A DNA stretch of 52,101 bases, from NCBI GenBank assembly GCA_005881825.1, contig VBEO01000141.1:1-52101 (forward strand), written 5' to 3'. This document shows positions 20,387 through 28,356 of the stretch, piece by piece. The DNA comes from Chloroflexota bacterium (lineage in GTDB: Bacteria > Chloroflexota > Dormibacteria > Dormibacterales > Dormibacteraceae). Made by a program: the position numbers and the translations under genes. The number at the start of each line of letters is the position of its first letter. Within the stretch, counting starts at the first letter, position 1. The notes beneath the pieces were generated by a model that saw only the letters and a program-made list of their open reading frames with translations, was not told the origin of the DNA and searched no databases.

Positions 20387-20984
20387 ATGCCTGCAAAACC
20401 AGGGGAACATTGATCGTGTTGGCGAGGCCCTGGATCACCGGGGTGACGGGCACGAAGTTGTAGCGGATCGTCACCTGCAGGGCGACGTTGGTGGTATCGA
20501 TCTGGCTGCCGGGCAGCGGCGTGCCGACCGGCACGATGGCGTCGCATTTGGCCGTCGCTCCGATTGCGGGCTGGCCGCCCGGGGCATTGGGAGGCTGGTT
20601 GTTGGGATTGACCTTGGCGGTGGGCGCCGGAACTTCAGTGATATAGATCCATCCCACGTTGGGCGGCGGCGAGCCGGCGGTGCTGGTGTCGATCGGACCG
20701 TTGGGGCAGTCCTGCGACAGGAACACCGCCGCCGTGTGCTGCTGGATCGAACCCACGACCTCCGAGTTGCGCGGCAGCGTGGCCGAGGTACCGGGCTCCG
20801 CCGAGGAGCGCACCGCTGTGCGCGCGCCCTCGTTGGCCGCGTTGTCGATGGTCACGAAGTAGTAGATGCCGCGACCGAAATCGATGATGAAGAACAGGAG
20901 CAGGAGCACGATGGGGCCGATCAGCGCGAACTCCACCATCGCCTGCGAGCGCTGTCCGTCCGGCAGACGTTTGGCCAGCGTCAT
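20361..20984 (-). CDS. TadE-like pseudopilin
   Basis: The 207-residue protein starts with a basic leader and the TadE signature RSQAMVEFALIGPIVLLLLFFIIDFGRG, in which Glu follows the processing region, then a helix NAANEGARTAVRSS. The rest is exported, with two cysteines and proline-rich loops. TadE-like proteins are minor pseudopilins of Flp pili. The ATG overlaps the upstream TGA (ATGA), giving tight coupling with the first TadE gene. Confidence 0.87.
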   Translation of the reverse strand: MTLAKRLPDGQRSQAMVEFALIGPIVLLLLFFIIDFGRGIYYFVTIDNAANEGARTAVRSSAEPGTSATLPRNSEVVGSIQQHTAAVFLSQDCPNGPIDTSTAGSPPPNVGWIYITEVPAPTAKVNPNNQPPNAPGGQPAIGATAKCDAIVPVGTPLPGSQIDTTNVALQVTIRYNFVPVTPVIQGLANTINVPLVLQAYAIYRTEY

Positions 20985-21550
20985 GCGTGTCCCTGGATCG
21001 CTACGTGCTCGTTGGAAGCCAGTTGAATGCCCTGTCCGAGCACGCTGGCGAGGAAAGCCGTGACCAGCGGATAGTTGTAGAGCACGATCACGTTCAGGTC
21101 CTTGCCGGTCCAGAAGAGGTTGTCCGAACCCGGCGCACTGGTACAGCAGGTGCTGCTGCCCTGGGCGTTGCCGAGTGCGTCGTAGCAGATGTACATGACG
21201 ACGCTGCCGACAGGACCGTATGCGCTCGAGGGGTACGGAGGGTTGTAAGGCGGATTGCCGGGACAACCGGTTCCGAGTGTCGAGGCAGGTAGGCCGGCGC
21301 CGGCCAGCGTCTGGTCGACGGCCGTCTTGATGTCAGCATCGTCGAGATAGACGTTTTGACGCTGGGAAGTGTTGAACCATGCGCCATGACGGGCTCCTTC
21401 ACGCGCGGCTGCATGAATGTCGACGGAGTAGTAGAACGCGCGCGAGAGGTCGAGCAGGCCGGTCATCAACAGCAGCAGCACGATGGAGGAGATTGCGAAC
21501 TCGACCGTTGACTGCGCACGCTGTGAGCGAGGTGAGCCCAGGCTGAACAT
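20981..21550 (-). CDS. TadE-like pseudopilin
   Basis: The 189-residue product has RAQSTVEFAISSIVLLLLMTG as leader and membrane helix, followed by LSRAFYYSVDIHAAAREGARHG, the conserved TadE helix. The exported part has five cysteines, including an adjacent pair, a pattern not shared with the second TadE copy. It is the first gene of the tadE-tadE-tadG-galE order and starts 10 nt downstream of a consensus -10 box. Confidence 0.87.
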   Translation of the reverse strand: MFSLGSPRSQRAQSTVEFAISSIVLLLLMTGLLDLSRAFYYSVDIHAAAREGARHGAWFNTSQRQNVYLDDADIKTAVDQTLAGAGLPASTLGTGCPGNPPYNPPYPSSAYGPVGSVVMYICYDALGNAQGSSTCCTSAPGSDNLFWTGKDLNVIVLYNYPLVTAFLASVLGQGIQLASNEHVAIQGHA

Positions 21551-21560
21551 GAGTGGGCGG

Positions 21561-21566
21561 ATTATA
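21561..21566 (-). promoter_or_regulatory. Consensus -10 box for the tadE operon
   Basis: Read on the minus strand this is TATAAT, 10 nt upstream of the first tadE ATG. It is the only perfect consensus -10 I noticed at an expected promoter position in the window. I do not see a convincing -35. Confidence 0.55.
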
Positions 21567-21676
21567 TGAGCGGCCTGGCGCCAGCCGACCCCCCTTAAGG
21601 AAGCACGCACGGCCCCTGCAAATGCAGGGTTCGATCAGCGCATTTCGGTGCGCGGACGGCTAGTCTTGCGGGTCCG

Positions 21677-23734
21677 GTGAAAAGCAACCCTGGACGGAGC
21701 CAGGAAATACTCCTCTGGCAGGACGTGCGCGCGCGTGCGATCGACCAGCACCTGGGTGGCGACCGCCGCTTCGTCGGAGAGCGCATCGCCAGCTGGTTCC
21801 GCTGGCTCTTCCTCGTCGTCTTCACGCTCATGGTCGCCGCCCATGCCAGCCTGCCCCTGGTGGTGGCGACGGCTCCCCTACTGGTGCTCGCGGCGCTGGC
21901 CAACCTGGCCCTCTCGCTGGCACTGATGCGACGCTGGCGGCCGCGTGCCTGGGTCACCTGGGCGACGCTTGTCATCGATTTCAGCCTCGGGTCGGCGATG
22001 CTCTTCATGACCCAGGGCTCGGGCAATCCGGCGATCCTGGCCTGGTACCTGGTGGTGATCGCGGGCGCCATCCGGTCGGGACCCTTGGCCTCGCTGTTGG
22101 TGGCGCTGGGAGCGTCGCTGGAGTACGGAGTGGCCCTCGGCGTGTCCTCATTGCTGCCGGCGCTGGGCCAGGTTTTCCTCTTCGTGACGGTGGCGCTGGT
22201 GGTCGCGATCATGACCCGCGAGCTGGAGCGCGAGCGGCGGATCGCGATCACGCGCGCGGCCCAGGCGGACGCCATGCGCGAGATGAGCGTGACCATGGAC
22301 TCCAGCCTTTACATCCAGGACGTCTTCGCGGTGGTCCTCGAGCGCGCGCTGCGCATGACGGGCGCGGAGCGAGGCGGGCTGGTGCTGGTCGCCGATGAGA
22401 GCATCGAGGTCGCCGCCGGTGAGGAGCTCGATCCCGAGGTGGCGCGCGCGGTGGCCCGCAGCGGCGAGCCGGAATTCCGAGCGCGCAAATCCGAGCTGCT
22501 GGTGCCGCTGGCCTCGGGCGACGGCGTGGCCGCAGTCCTCTGGCTGAGCGCCCGCAGCCACACGTTCGGCAACGAGGACCTCTTCACGATCAACGCCCTG
22601 GCCGGCAGCGCGGCCGTGCCGCTGGCCAACGCGCTCGGTTACCAGCGCAGCGCACAAGAGGCGATCACCGATGGACTGACCGGATTGCTGAACCACCGAG
22701 AGTTCCGGCGCCGGCTGGTCCAGGAGGTGGCCTTGCGGCGCACGATTCCGCGCCCGATGGCGGTGATGGTCATCGATCTCGACCACTTCAAAGAGGTCAA
22801 CGACTCCATGGGCCATCAGCACGGCGACGAGGTCATCCGTGGTGCGGGGCGGCTGGTGCGGGCCACCGCCCGCGCCCACGACCTGGTCGCCCGCTACGGG
22901 GGTGACGAGCTGGCGGTGATCCTCCCCGACTCCGGCCTGGCCGGCGCCACCGCCCTCGCCGAGCGCTTGCTTTCCGGCGTCCATGCCGCGGGCATCCGCA
23001 CCACTCCGGCGCACACGCTGACGCTGAGCATCGGGCTGGCCTGCCTGCCCGAGGACGCCCTCTCCGCCGACGAGCTGCTGATGGCGGCCGACCAGGCCCT
23101 CTACCTGGCCAAGCGCGAAGGCCGCGATCGCTACCTGACCAATGCGGCGCTGGTCGAGCGACTGGCCGAGGACGAGCAGACGCTGCTCAAGATGCTGGAG
23201 GAGGTCGGGCCGCAGCTGATCGTCGCCGCCGGACACGCCGTCGACCGCCGCCTGGGCAGGCCGCGCCGCTCCAGCCTGGTGGCGGCCGTGGCCGAGGCCG
23301 TCGGCAAGCGGGCCGGAGTGGCGGCGGACTACGAGAGCCTGCGGGCGGCGGCGTTCCTGCACGAGGTCGGCGCGCTTGGCGGCGATCAGGCCGACGCCGG
23401 GCATGCCCTGGAAGGCGAGCGGCTGCTCGCGCTGGCCGGCTTCCCGGACCCCGTGCCTAAGGCCGTCCGCCACCACCACGAACGCTGGGACGGCACCGGC
23501 AAACCCGACGGCTTGAAGGAGACCGCGATCCCGGTCGAGGCGCGCCTGGTCGGCCTGGCCTCGGAGTACGAGCGGCTCGTCTCGGGGCGCGAAGGCTCCA
23601 GCCTGACGCCGTCAGAGGCGGTCCTCAAGATCGCGAGTCAGGGCGGCGCCTACGAGCCTGCGCTGGTGGCGGCGCTGCGGAGCCTGGCCGACGAGCAGAA
23701 GCTGCCGGGGCCGCCGATCCTGGCCGCCGTTTAG
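21677..23734 (+). CDS. Membrane-anchored GAF-GGDEF protein with degenerate HD-GYP domain
   Basis: The 685-residue protein has six hydrophobic segments (about 40-180), a GAF-like domain (210-325), a GGDEF domain and a C-terminal HD-GYP-like domain. The GGDEF signature is GGDEL at 408-412, preceded by an intact inhibitory site RAHD (399-402) exactly five residues upstream, so it is probably an active, product-inhibited diguanylate cyclase. In the HD-GYP part the HD pair reads HE (562-563) and the GYP motif reads GTGKP after HHHERWD (599-605), so metal-dependent hydrolysis of cyclic di-GMP is doubtful. GTG start. It is divergent from the tadE operon, suggesting second-messenger control of pili. 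Confidence 0.88.
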   Translation: MKSNPGRSQEILLWQDVRARAIDQHLGGDRRFVGERIASWFRWLFLVVFTLMVAAHASLPLVVATAPLLVLAALANLALSLALMRRWRPRAWVTWATLVIDFSLGSAMLFMTQGSGNPAILAWYLVVIAGAIRSGPLASLLVALGASLEYGVALGVSSLLPALGQVFLFVTVALVVAIMTRELERERRIAITRAAQADAMREMSVTMDSSLYIQDVFAVVLERALRMTGAERGGLVLVADESIEVAAGEELDPEVARAVARSGEPEFRARKSELLVPLASGDGVAAVLWLSARSHTFGNEDLFTINALAGSAAVPLANALGYQRSAQEAITDGLTGLLNHREFRRRLVQEVALRRTIPRPMAVMVIDLDHFKEVNDSMGHQHGDEVIRGAGRLVRATARAHDLVARYGGDELAVILPDSGLAGATALAERLLSGVHAAGIRTTPAHTLTLSIGLACLPEDALSADELLMAADQALYLAKREGRDRYLTNAALVERLAEDEQTLLKMLEEVGPQLIVAAGHAVDRRLGRPRRSSLVAAVAEAVGKRAGVAADYESLRAAAFLHEVGALGGDQADAGHALEGERLLALAGFPDPVPKAVRHHHERWDGTGKPDGLKETAIPVEARLVGLASEYERLVSGREGSSLTPSEAVLKIASQGGAYEPALVAALRSLADEQKLPGPPILAAV

Positions 23735-24874
23735 CCTGGCCACCCGCCTCCGCAGGCGCTCGCCCCGCCGCTCCAGGTCGAGCGCCACCGGGGCCGGGTG
23801 CGGCCCCTGGCGGCCGGCGGCTTCGACCACCTCGAGGGCGCGTCCCGGGTGGCCCAGCCGCCACTCCAGCACGCGCGCCCGAGCGATCGCCAGCAGCGGC
23901 TCGGCCGGGAGCAGAGTTTGAGCGTCCGCCAGCACGGCCTCGGCCGCGGCATGGCGGCGGCGCCGCACCAGCTGCCGCGCCAGCAGCAGCGCGGCCGTGG
24001 CCGAGGCGCGACCCTGGCGCATGGCCAAGGCGTTGCGCAGGGCGCGCCAGCCGTCGGCTCGGCGGCCCTCGCGCAGGAGGAAGCGGCCCAGGGCCAGCCA
24101 GTCCGGCGCTTCCATCCAGGGGTCGTCGCCGTCCAGGCGCAGCAGGAGGCGGGCGTGCAGGTAGAGCAGCGAAACCACGTCCTGGCGGTTGTGCTCCAAC
24201 GTCGCTTCCAGGAGCGGGCTGGCGCCGTGCCGCAGGTATGTGAAGTAGGCATCAGGCACCAGTGCCCCCTCGACGTCCTCCTCGCGCTCGAACCCAAGCA
24301 GGGCCAGCTCGACGTTGCGCAGCGTGCAGTTCTCCAGCCGCTGGCGGAGCAGGGCGCGCGCCAGCTTCAAGAGGTCGACGTGCTGTGGATGCGCGAAGTC
24401 CCCGGGCAGGCGCGCCATCACCCAGCGCGTGCGCAGCAGCGGCAGGTCGAACGTGGCCCCGTTGTAGGTGCCCAGGGCATCGGTCCGCTGCAGCTCCTCC
24501 TGGAGGGCGTGCAGGAAGGCGGGCTCGGCGGCCGGCTCGGGCAGAAACAGCTGCACCACCTCCAGCCCGGCCTGCACCGGCCGCGCCACCGCGGCCGCGA
24601 AGGCGTAGGTGCCGGTGCCGCCGCTTAGCCCCGTGGTCTCGGTGTCGAGGTAGGCGTGGGCTACCGGGGGCGGCCGGCCCTCGAGCCGGCCGACCGCCCG
24701 CACCTCGGCCCAGCGCCAGGCGGTTCCGTAGGGCGTGCGATAGGGCTCGAAGCCCTTGGGCAGCGGTCTCTCGACCGGCGCCGGACGGCGGGGGGTAGTC
24801 GCCGCCGGGCCGGCGAGAGACGCTAGGCGCTCGCGGAGTAGGTCAACGCCTGTGCGCGCAGCAAGCGCAGGCAC
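23612..24874 (-). CDS. mrfB: MrfB/YprB-like RNase H-fold 3'-5' exonuclease
   Basis: The DEDDh-type nuclease motifs are in order: YLDTETTG (D77, E79), TYNGATFDLPLL (D143) and EHNRQDVV (H228, D232). This matches MrfB, which acts with the helicase MrfA in repair of mitomycin-type damage in Bacillus. A helical TPR-like C-terminal region follows. Start at GTG 24874 is inferred and overlaps the helicase gene by 52 bp. The last 40 residues are encoded antisense to the end of the GGDEF gene (123 bp convergent overlap), so the natural end may differ. Confidence 0.82.
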   Translation of the reverse strand: MPALAARTGVDLLRERLASLAGPAATTPRRPAPVERPLPKGFEPYRTPYGTAWRWAEVRAVGRLEGRPPPVAHAYLDTETTGLSGGTGTYAFAAAVARPVQAGLEVVQLFLPEPAAEPAFLHALQEELQRTDALGTYNGATFDLPLLRTRWVMARLPGDFAHPQHVDLLKLARALLRQRLENCTLRNVELALLGFEREEDVEGALVPDAYFTYLRHGASPLLEATLEHNRQDVVSLLYLHARLLLRLDGDDPWMEAPDWLALGRFLLREGRRADGWRALRNALAMRQGRASATAALLLARQLVRRRRHAAAEAVLADAQTLLPAEPLLAIARARVLEWRLGHPGRALEVVEAAGRQGPHPAPVALDLERRGERLRRRVARLNGGQDRRPRQLLLVGQAPQRRHQRRLVGAALTRDLEDRL

Positions 24875-26957
24875 GCGTCTTTGGCTCCCGGTACAAGATG
24901 CAGTGGACCAATGCAGGAGGGGCAGCCGGCGGCGCAGGGGCACTCGGCGACGAGGTCGGCCGCGGCCGCCAGCAGCTGGTCGTGGAGCTCGAAGAGCCGG
25001 CGGGCGTAGCCGACGCCCCCGGGATAGGCCTCGAAGACGGTGACGGTGGGTAGGCGGGTGTGGGTGGAGCGCACCTCGGCCACCGCGCCCAGGTCGTGCG
25101 GATCGCACATCAGCCGCAGGGCCGCCACATGGCGCAGGGCATGGGCCATGCCTTGCAGTCCCGCCTCTTCTACATCGCCAACCAACCCCGGATCGACGCT
25201 GATCCACCAGCCTGTCGTGTGCAGCGTCTGCTCGGGCAGGTGGATGGGGCCGCTGCCGATGTTCTCGTGGGTGTGGAAGCGGATCTTCTTGAACATGGTC
25301 GCCAGCGAGGTGAGCTTCACCTCGCCGTGCGAGCGCGCCAGCGGCCCGCTGTCGGGGCCGCCGAAGGTGTCGAGCACTTCGACCCGGGTTGACATCAGCG
25401 CATCGGTGTAGTGGTCGACCTCGACCGGCCGCACGTAAGCCTTCTTGGCCTCCCAGTCCAGCTGATCGACGTGGTACTGGGCGCCCTCGTGCAGGTAGAT
25501 CGCCTGCTCGTGGAGGAAGACCGGGGCCGAGAACTGGTCCATCTCACCGATCACCTCCGGCCGCGGTCGCGAGGTGTCGACGATGACCACGTTGTCGGCG
25601 GCCATCCGGCGCAGCGACACGTTCTCGGCCGGGAAGGCCTCGCGTGACCAGAACCAGCGGTCGCCGGAAGCACCAGCAGGTTGTCAGGGTCGACCAGGCC
25701 CTCCTCCGGGCTGCTGCCCAGGAAGTATTCGGGGTGGCGGACGATGAATTGGTCGAGCGGCGAGCTGGAGGCCACGAACACCGCCACCGCCCCCGATTTG
25801 CGACCGGCCCGGCCCAGCTGCTGCCAGGTGGAGGCAATGGTGCCGGGGTAGCCGACCAGGATCGCCGCCTGCAGCGATCCGATGTCGATGCCCAGCTCGA
25901 GAGCGTTGGTGCTGACCACGCCGTCGACCTCGCCCGAGCGCAGGCCGGCCTCGATCGAGCGGCGCTGCAGCGGTAGATAGCCGGAGCGGTAGCCTCGGAC
26001 CCGCCGTTGGGAGTCGAGGCGCGGCGCCAGGTCCTGCTGGAGGTAGCTGAGCATGACCTCGACTTGGAGCCGGCTGCGGCAGAAGAGGATGGTCTGGATG
26101 TGCCTGCGCAGCCAGGGCGCGGCGATCCGCCTCGCCTCCAGCAGCGAGCTCCGGCGCACGCCCAGGTGGGGGTCGAGCAGCGGCGGGTTGTAGAAGACGA
26201 GGCGCTTCTCGCCGCGCGGAGCGCCGCTGCGGTCGACCAGCTCCAGGTCGGAAACCTCCAGCAGCCGCTGGGCCAGGTGCAGTGGGTTGCCGATCGTGGC
26301 GGACGCGCAGAGGAAGCGCGGCGCCGAGCCGTAGAACTCACAGATCCGCTTCAGGCGGCGCACCACGTTGGCGACCTGGGAGCCGAACACGCCGCGGTAG
26401 GAGTGCAGCTCGTCGATGACCACGTACTCCAGCGCCGAGAAGAGGCGCCGCCACCGCGTGTGGTGGGGCAGGATGCCGGTGTGCAGCATGTCGGGATTGG
26501 TGAGCACGATGTGGCCCGCCTCCCGGATCTGTGTGCGCCGCCCCGGCGCGGTGTCGCCGTCGTAGGTGTCGGCGCGGATCTCGACCGGGAGAGCGGCGGC
26601 GAGGGCGCCGAGCTCGGCCAGCTGATCCTGCGCCAGGGCCTTGGTGGGGAACAGGTAGAGGGCCCGCGCGGCGGGCTTCTCCAGGATCCTCTGCAGGACG
26701 GGCAGGTTGTAGCAGAGGGTCTTTCCGCTGGCCGTGGGTGTGACCACGACCAGGTGTCGACCTTGCCTTACGGCGGTGTAGGCCCGCGTCTGATGCGTGT
26801 AGAGTCGGTCGATCCCCCGGCCGCGAAGGGCAGCCCGCAGCGGCTCCGCCAGGTCGTTGGGGAGTTGACAGAACTCGGCTGGACCGGCGGGAATGTAGTG
26901 GTCGAGGGTGATATCTCCGGGTAGGGCGTCGGTGTCGAGGGGGGGAAGAGAAGACAT
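24823..26957 (-). CDS. mrfA: MrfA/YprA-like DEAD/DEAH helicase, broken by a frame change
   Basis: The N-terminal frame carries Walker A TPTASGKT, DELHSYRG (DEVH-type box II), the SATIGN motif, STNALELGIDIGSL and QQLGRAGRKSG, as in the Hrq1/MrfA helicase group. The C-terminal frame carries the DUF1998-like module with the cysteine cluster CPCAAGCPSC. The two frames join near 25662-25668: the first ends at DPDNLLVL and the second resumes at DRWFWSREAFPAEN. Homologues have roughly 40 more residues here (HLRCAA onward), so a deletion of about 130 bp with loss of frame is likely. It may be a mutation or an assembly error. It is coupled to mrfB downstream and has a LexA box upstream. Confidence 0.8.
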
Positions 26958-26981
26958 CGGTGAGGGGGAACTGAAGGTAAC

Positions 26982-26995
26982 CGAACGCATGTTCG
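26982..26995. promoter_or_regulatory. lexA-box: LexA (SOS) box, Gram-positive type
   Basis: CGAACGCATGTTCG fits the Bacillus/actinobacterial LexA consensus CGAAC-RNRY-GTTYG at every position. It sits in the 44-bp divergent gap between the mrfA ATG (26957) and the sigma factor ATG (27002), so LexA could repress one or both genes. Confidence 0.75.
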
Positions 26996-27001
26996 ACGTC
27001 A

Positions 27002-27562
27002 ATGTATCCGCTTAACCAGACCGGTAGTGCGGGCGCCCTGAGGCCAGGTGCGGCGATCGCGCGGCCCTACCAGGCGGGCTCCAGCCAGGACTTCGAGCGC
27101 CTCTACCGCGCCAGCTATTCCAGGGTTCTGGGCACTCTGATCGGCGTCCTCGGCGATCGAGCCGCGGCCGAGGACTGCGCGCAGGAGGCGTTCGTCAAGG
27201 CCTATCAGGCCTGGCCGCACTGGCGTCCCGACGCACCGGCGGAGGCCTGGCTGCACCGGATCGCCCTCAACGTTGCGGTTTCGCTGCAGCGGAGACAGCG
27301 CCTGCGCGAAGCGGGTGAGCTGGTGCGCCGGCTGGGCCGTCCGGCGCCGCCTCCAGACCCGGCCCTGGCCGCCGAGCACAGCGAGCTGGCCGCCGCCCTG
27401 CGCCGCCTGCCCGCCAAGCAGGCCGCCGCCATCGTGCTTCGCCACTACCACGGCTACAGCAACCGGGAGATCGCTTATGCGCTCGGCATCCCGGAGCGCA
27501 CGGTGGCTTCGCGGCTGGCCGCCGCCAAAGCCAGGCTGCGGGTGCTGCTGGGAGGCCGATGA
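27002..27562 (+). CDS. ECF-type RNA polymerase sigma factor
   Basis: The 186-residue protein has sigma-2 (DFERLYRASYSRVLGTLIGV, then EDCAQEAFVKAYQAWPHWR) and sigma-4 (LRRLPAKQAAAIVLRHYHGYSNREIAYALGIPERTVASRL) regions with the linker between and no sigma-3, as in ECF factors. ATG 27002 lies 6 bp from the LexA box. GGAAC at about 26968 resembles an ECF -35 and could reflect autoregulation. The next gene, 21 bp downstream, encodes a membrane protein that may be its partner. Confidence 0.92.
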   Translation: MYPLNQTGSAGALRPGAAIARPYQAGSSQDFERLYRASYSRVLGTLIGVLGDRAAAEDCAQEAFVKAYQAWPHWRPDAPAEAWLHRIALNVAVSLQRRQRLREAGELVRRLGRPAPPPDPALAAEHSELAAALRRLPAKQAAAIVLRHYHGYSNREIAYALGIPERTVASRLAAAKARLRVLLGGR

Positions 27563-27583
27563 GTACTGCCGGCAGGTCCGGCG

Positions 27584-28144
27584 TTGATTGGGGTGAGTAG
27601 GCAGGCAGTGGCACGCGAGGAGGGGAACTTCGACGTCTGGTTATCGGCTGAACTGCGCCGTGAGCTTTCCCCGCACAGCCTGCGGCCGGCCCCCGCGCCT
27701 CGCTTCCTCTTTCAGCGACGCCGGCGCCGGCGCCGGCTGCCATTGCTCGCCGGACCGCCGGCCGCACTCGGCGTCAAGGCCGCCACGGGGCTCTGCGTGA
27801 CCGCGTTCGCGGTGGTCGCCACTGGCGCCGCGGTCACGGGAAGCCCGAACCCCGCCGTCTGGGGCGCGCACGTGCGCACCGCGGTCGCCGACTGCAAGTC
27901 GGCGCTCGACCGCGGTCAGCGCGGCTGGGGTGACTGTGTCAGCACGGTGGCCGGCCAGGTCCAGCCGGACGCGCCGGCGCCCGTGATCGAGGCGCCGGCG
28001 GGAACCAATGCGCAGGCGCCTTCGGTGCAAGCAACTGCGGATCTCAAGAAGTCGGCGCCCAACGGCAAGACACGGCCGGTTCGGTCGGTGCCCACGCCCG
28101 ACAGCGAGAACCAGCGCGAGCCGGGCCGGGACGGAGGCGGCTGA
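27584..28144 (+). CDS. Single-pass membrane protein, possible sigma-factor partner
   Basis: The product of up to 186 residues has an N-terminal cytoplasmic part (NFDVWLSAELRRELSPHS), a strongly basic patch of Arg residues, one membrane helix (about residues 63-85) and an Ala/Pro-rich exported tail with two cysteines. It has no zinc HxxxCxxC anti-sigma motif, so it is not a classical ZAS anti-sigma factor. The start is uncertain: TTG 27584 or GTG 27593. Location directly after the ECF gene and before a terminator suggests a regulator of that sigma factor. Confidence 0.65.
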   Translation: MIGVSRQAVAREEGNFDVWLSAELRRELSPHSLRPAPAPRFLFQRRRRRRRLPLLAGPPAALGVKAATGLCVTAFAVVATGAAVTGSPNPAVWGAHVRTAVADCKSALDRGQRGWGDCVSTVAGQVQPDAPAPVIEAPAGTNAQAPSVQATADLKKSAPNGKTRPVRSVPTPDSENQREPGRDGGG

Positions 28145-28181
28145 TCCGCAGCTAGAAAGAACACCCACTCTCTCTCCCCGA

Positions 28182-28218
28182 GGAGGCCGCCGACGCATGC
28201 CGGCGGTCTTCTCTTTTT
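28182..28218 (+). terminator. Rho-independent terminator after the sigma operon
   Basis: An 11-bp stem (28182-28192 with 28201-28211, two G-T pairs) with an 8-nt loop is followed by TCTTTTT. It lies 38 bp after the stop of the membrane protein gene. Confidence 0.75.
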
Positions 28219-28221
28219 GTT

Positions 28222-28336
28222 CGCGGAGGGAACCCAGGTTCCCCCCGCGGGCCCTCCCTCCTGACGCTTGCGCGCTCTGACTCGAGAGGGGCGCCCGCCA
28301 CGCCGGGTGCCGGCCGGTCAAGCCCGGCCTGTCGCG
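28222..28336 (-). repeat. Interspersed repeat, family B copy 1
   Basis: Read on the minus strand, this ~115-bp block matches 33190-33310 with few substitutions and short indels. Shared landmarks in order are caggccgggc, ccggccggcacc, ctcgagtc, agcgtcaggaggg, cgcggggggaacct and ggttccctccgcg. The last two form an internal palindrome (gggaacc/ggttccc). It is non-coding here. Confidence 0.8.
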
Positions 28337-28356
28337 CAACGCCTTTTTTTGGCCCT

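Noticed and set aside
28300-28350. GGCCGG/CCGGCC hairpin followed by a T run, possible terminator
   Set aside because: The T run is separated from the stem by about 14 bases, and the hairpin belongs to the family B repeat.
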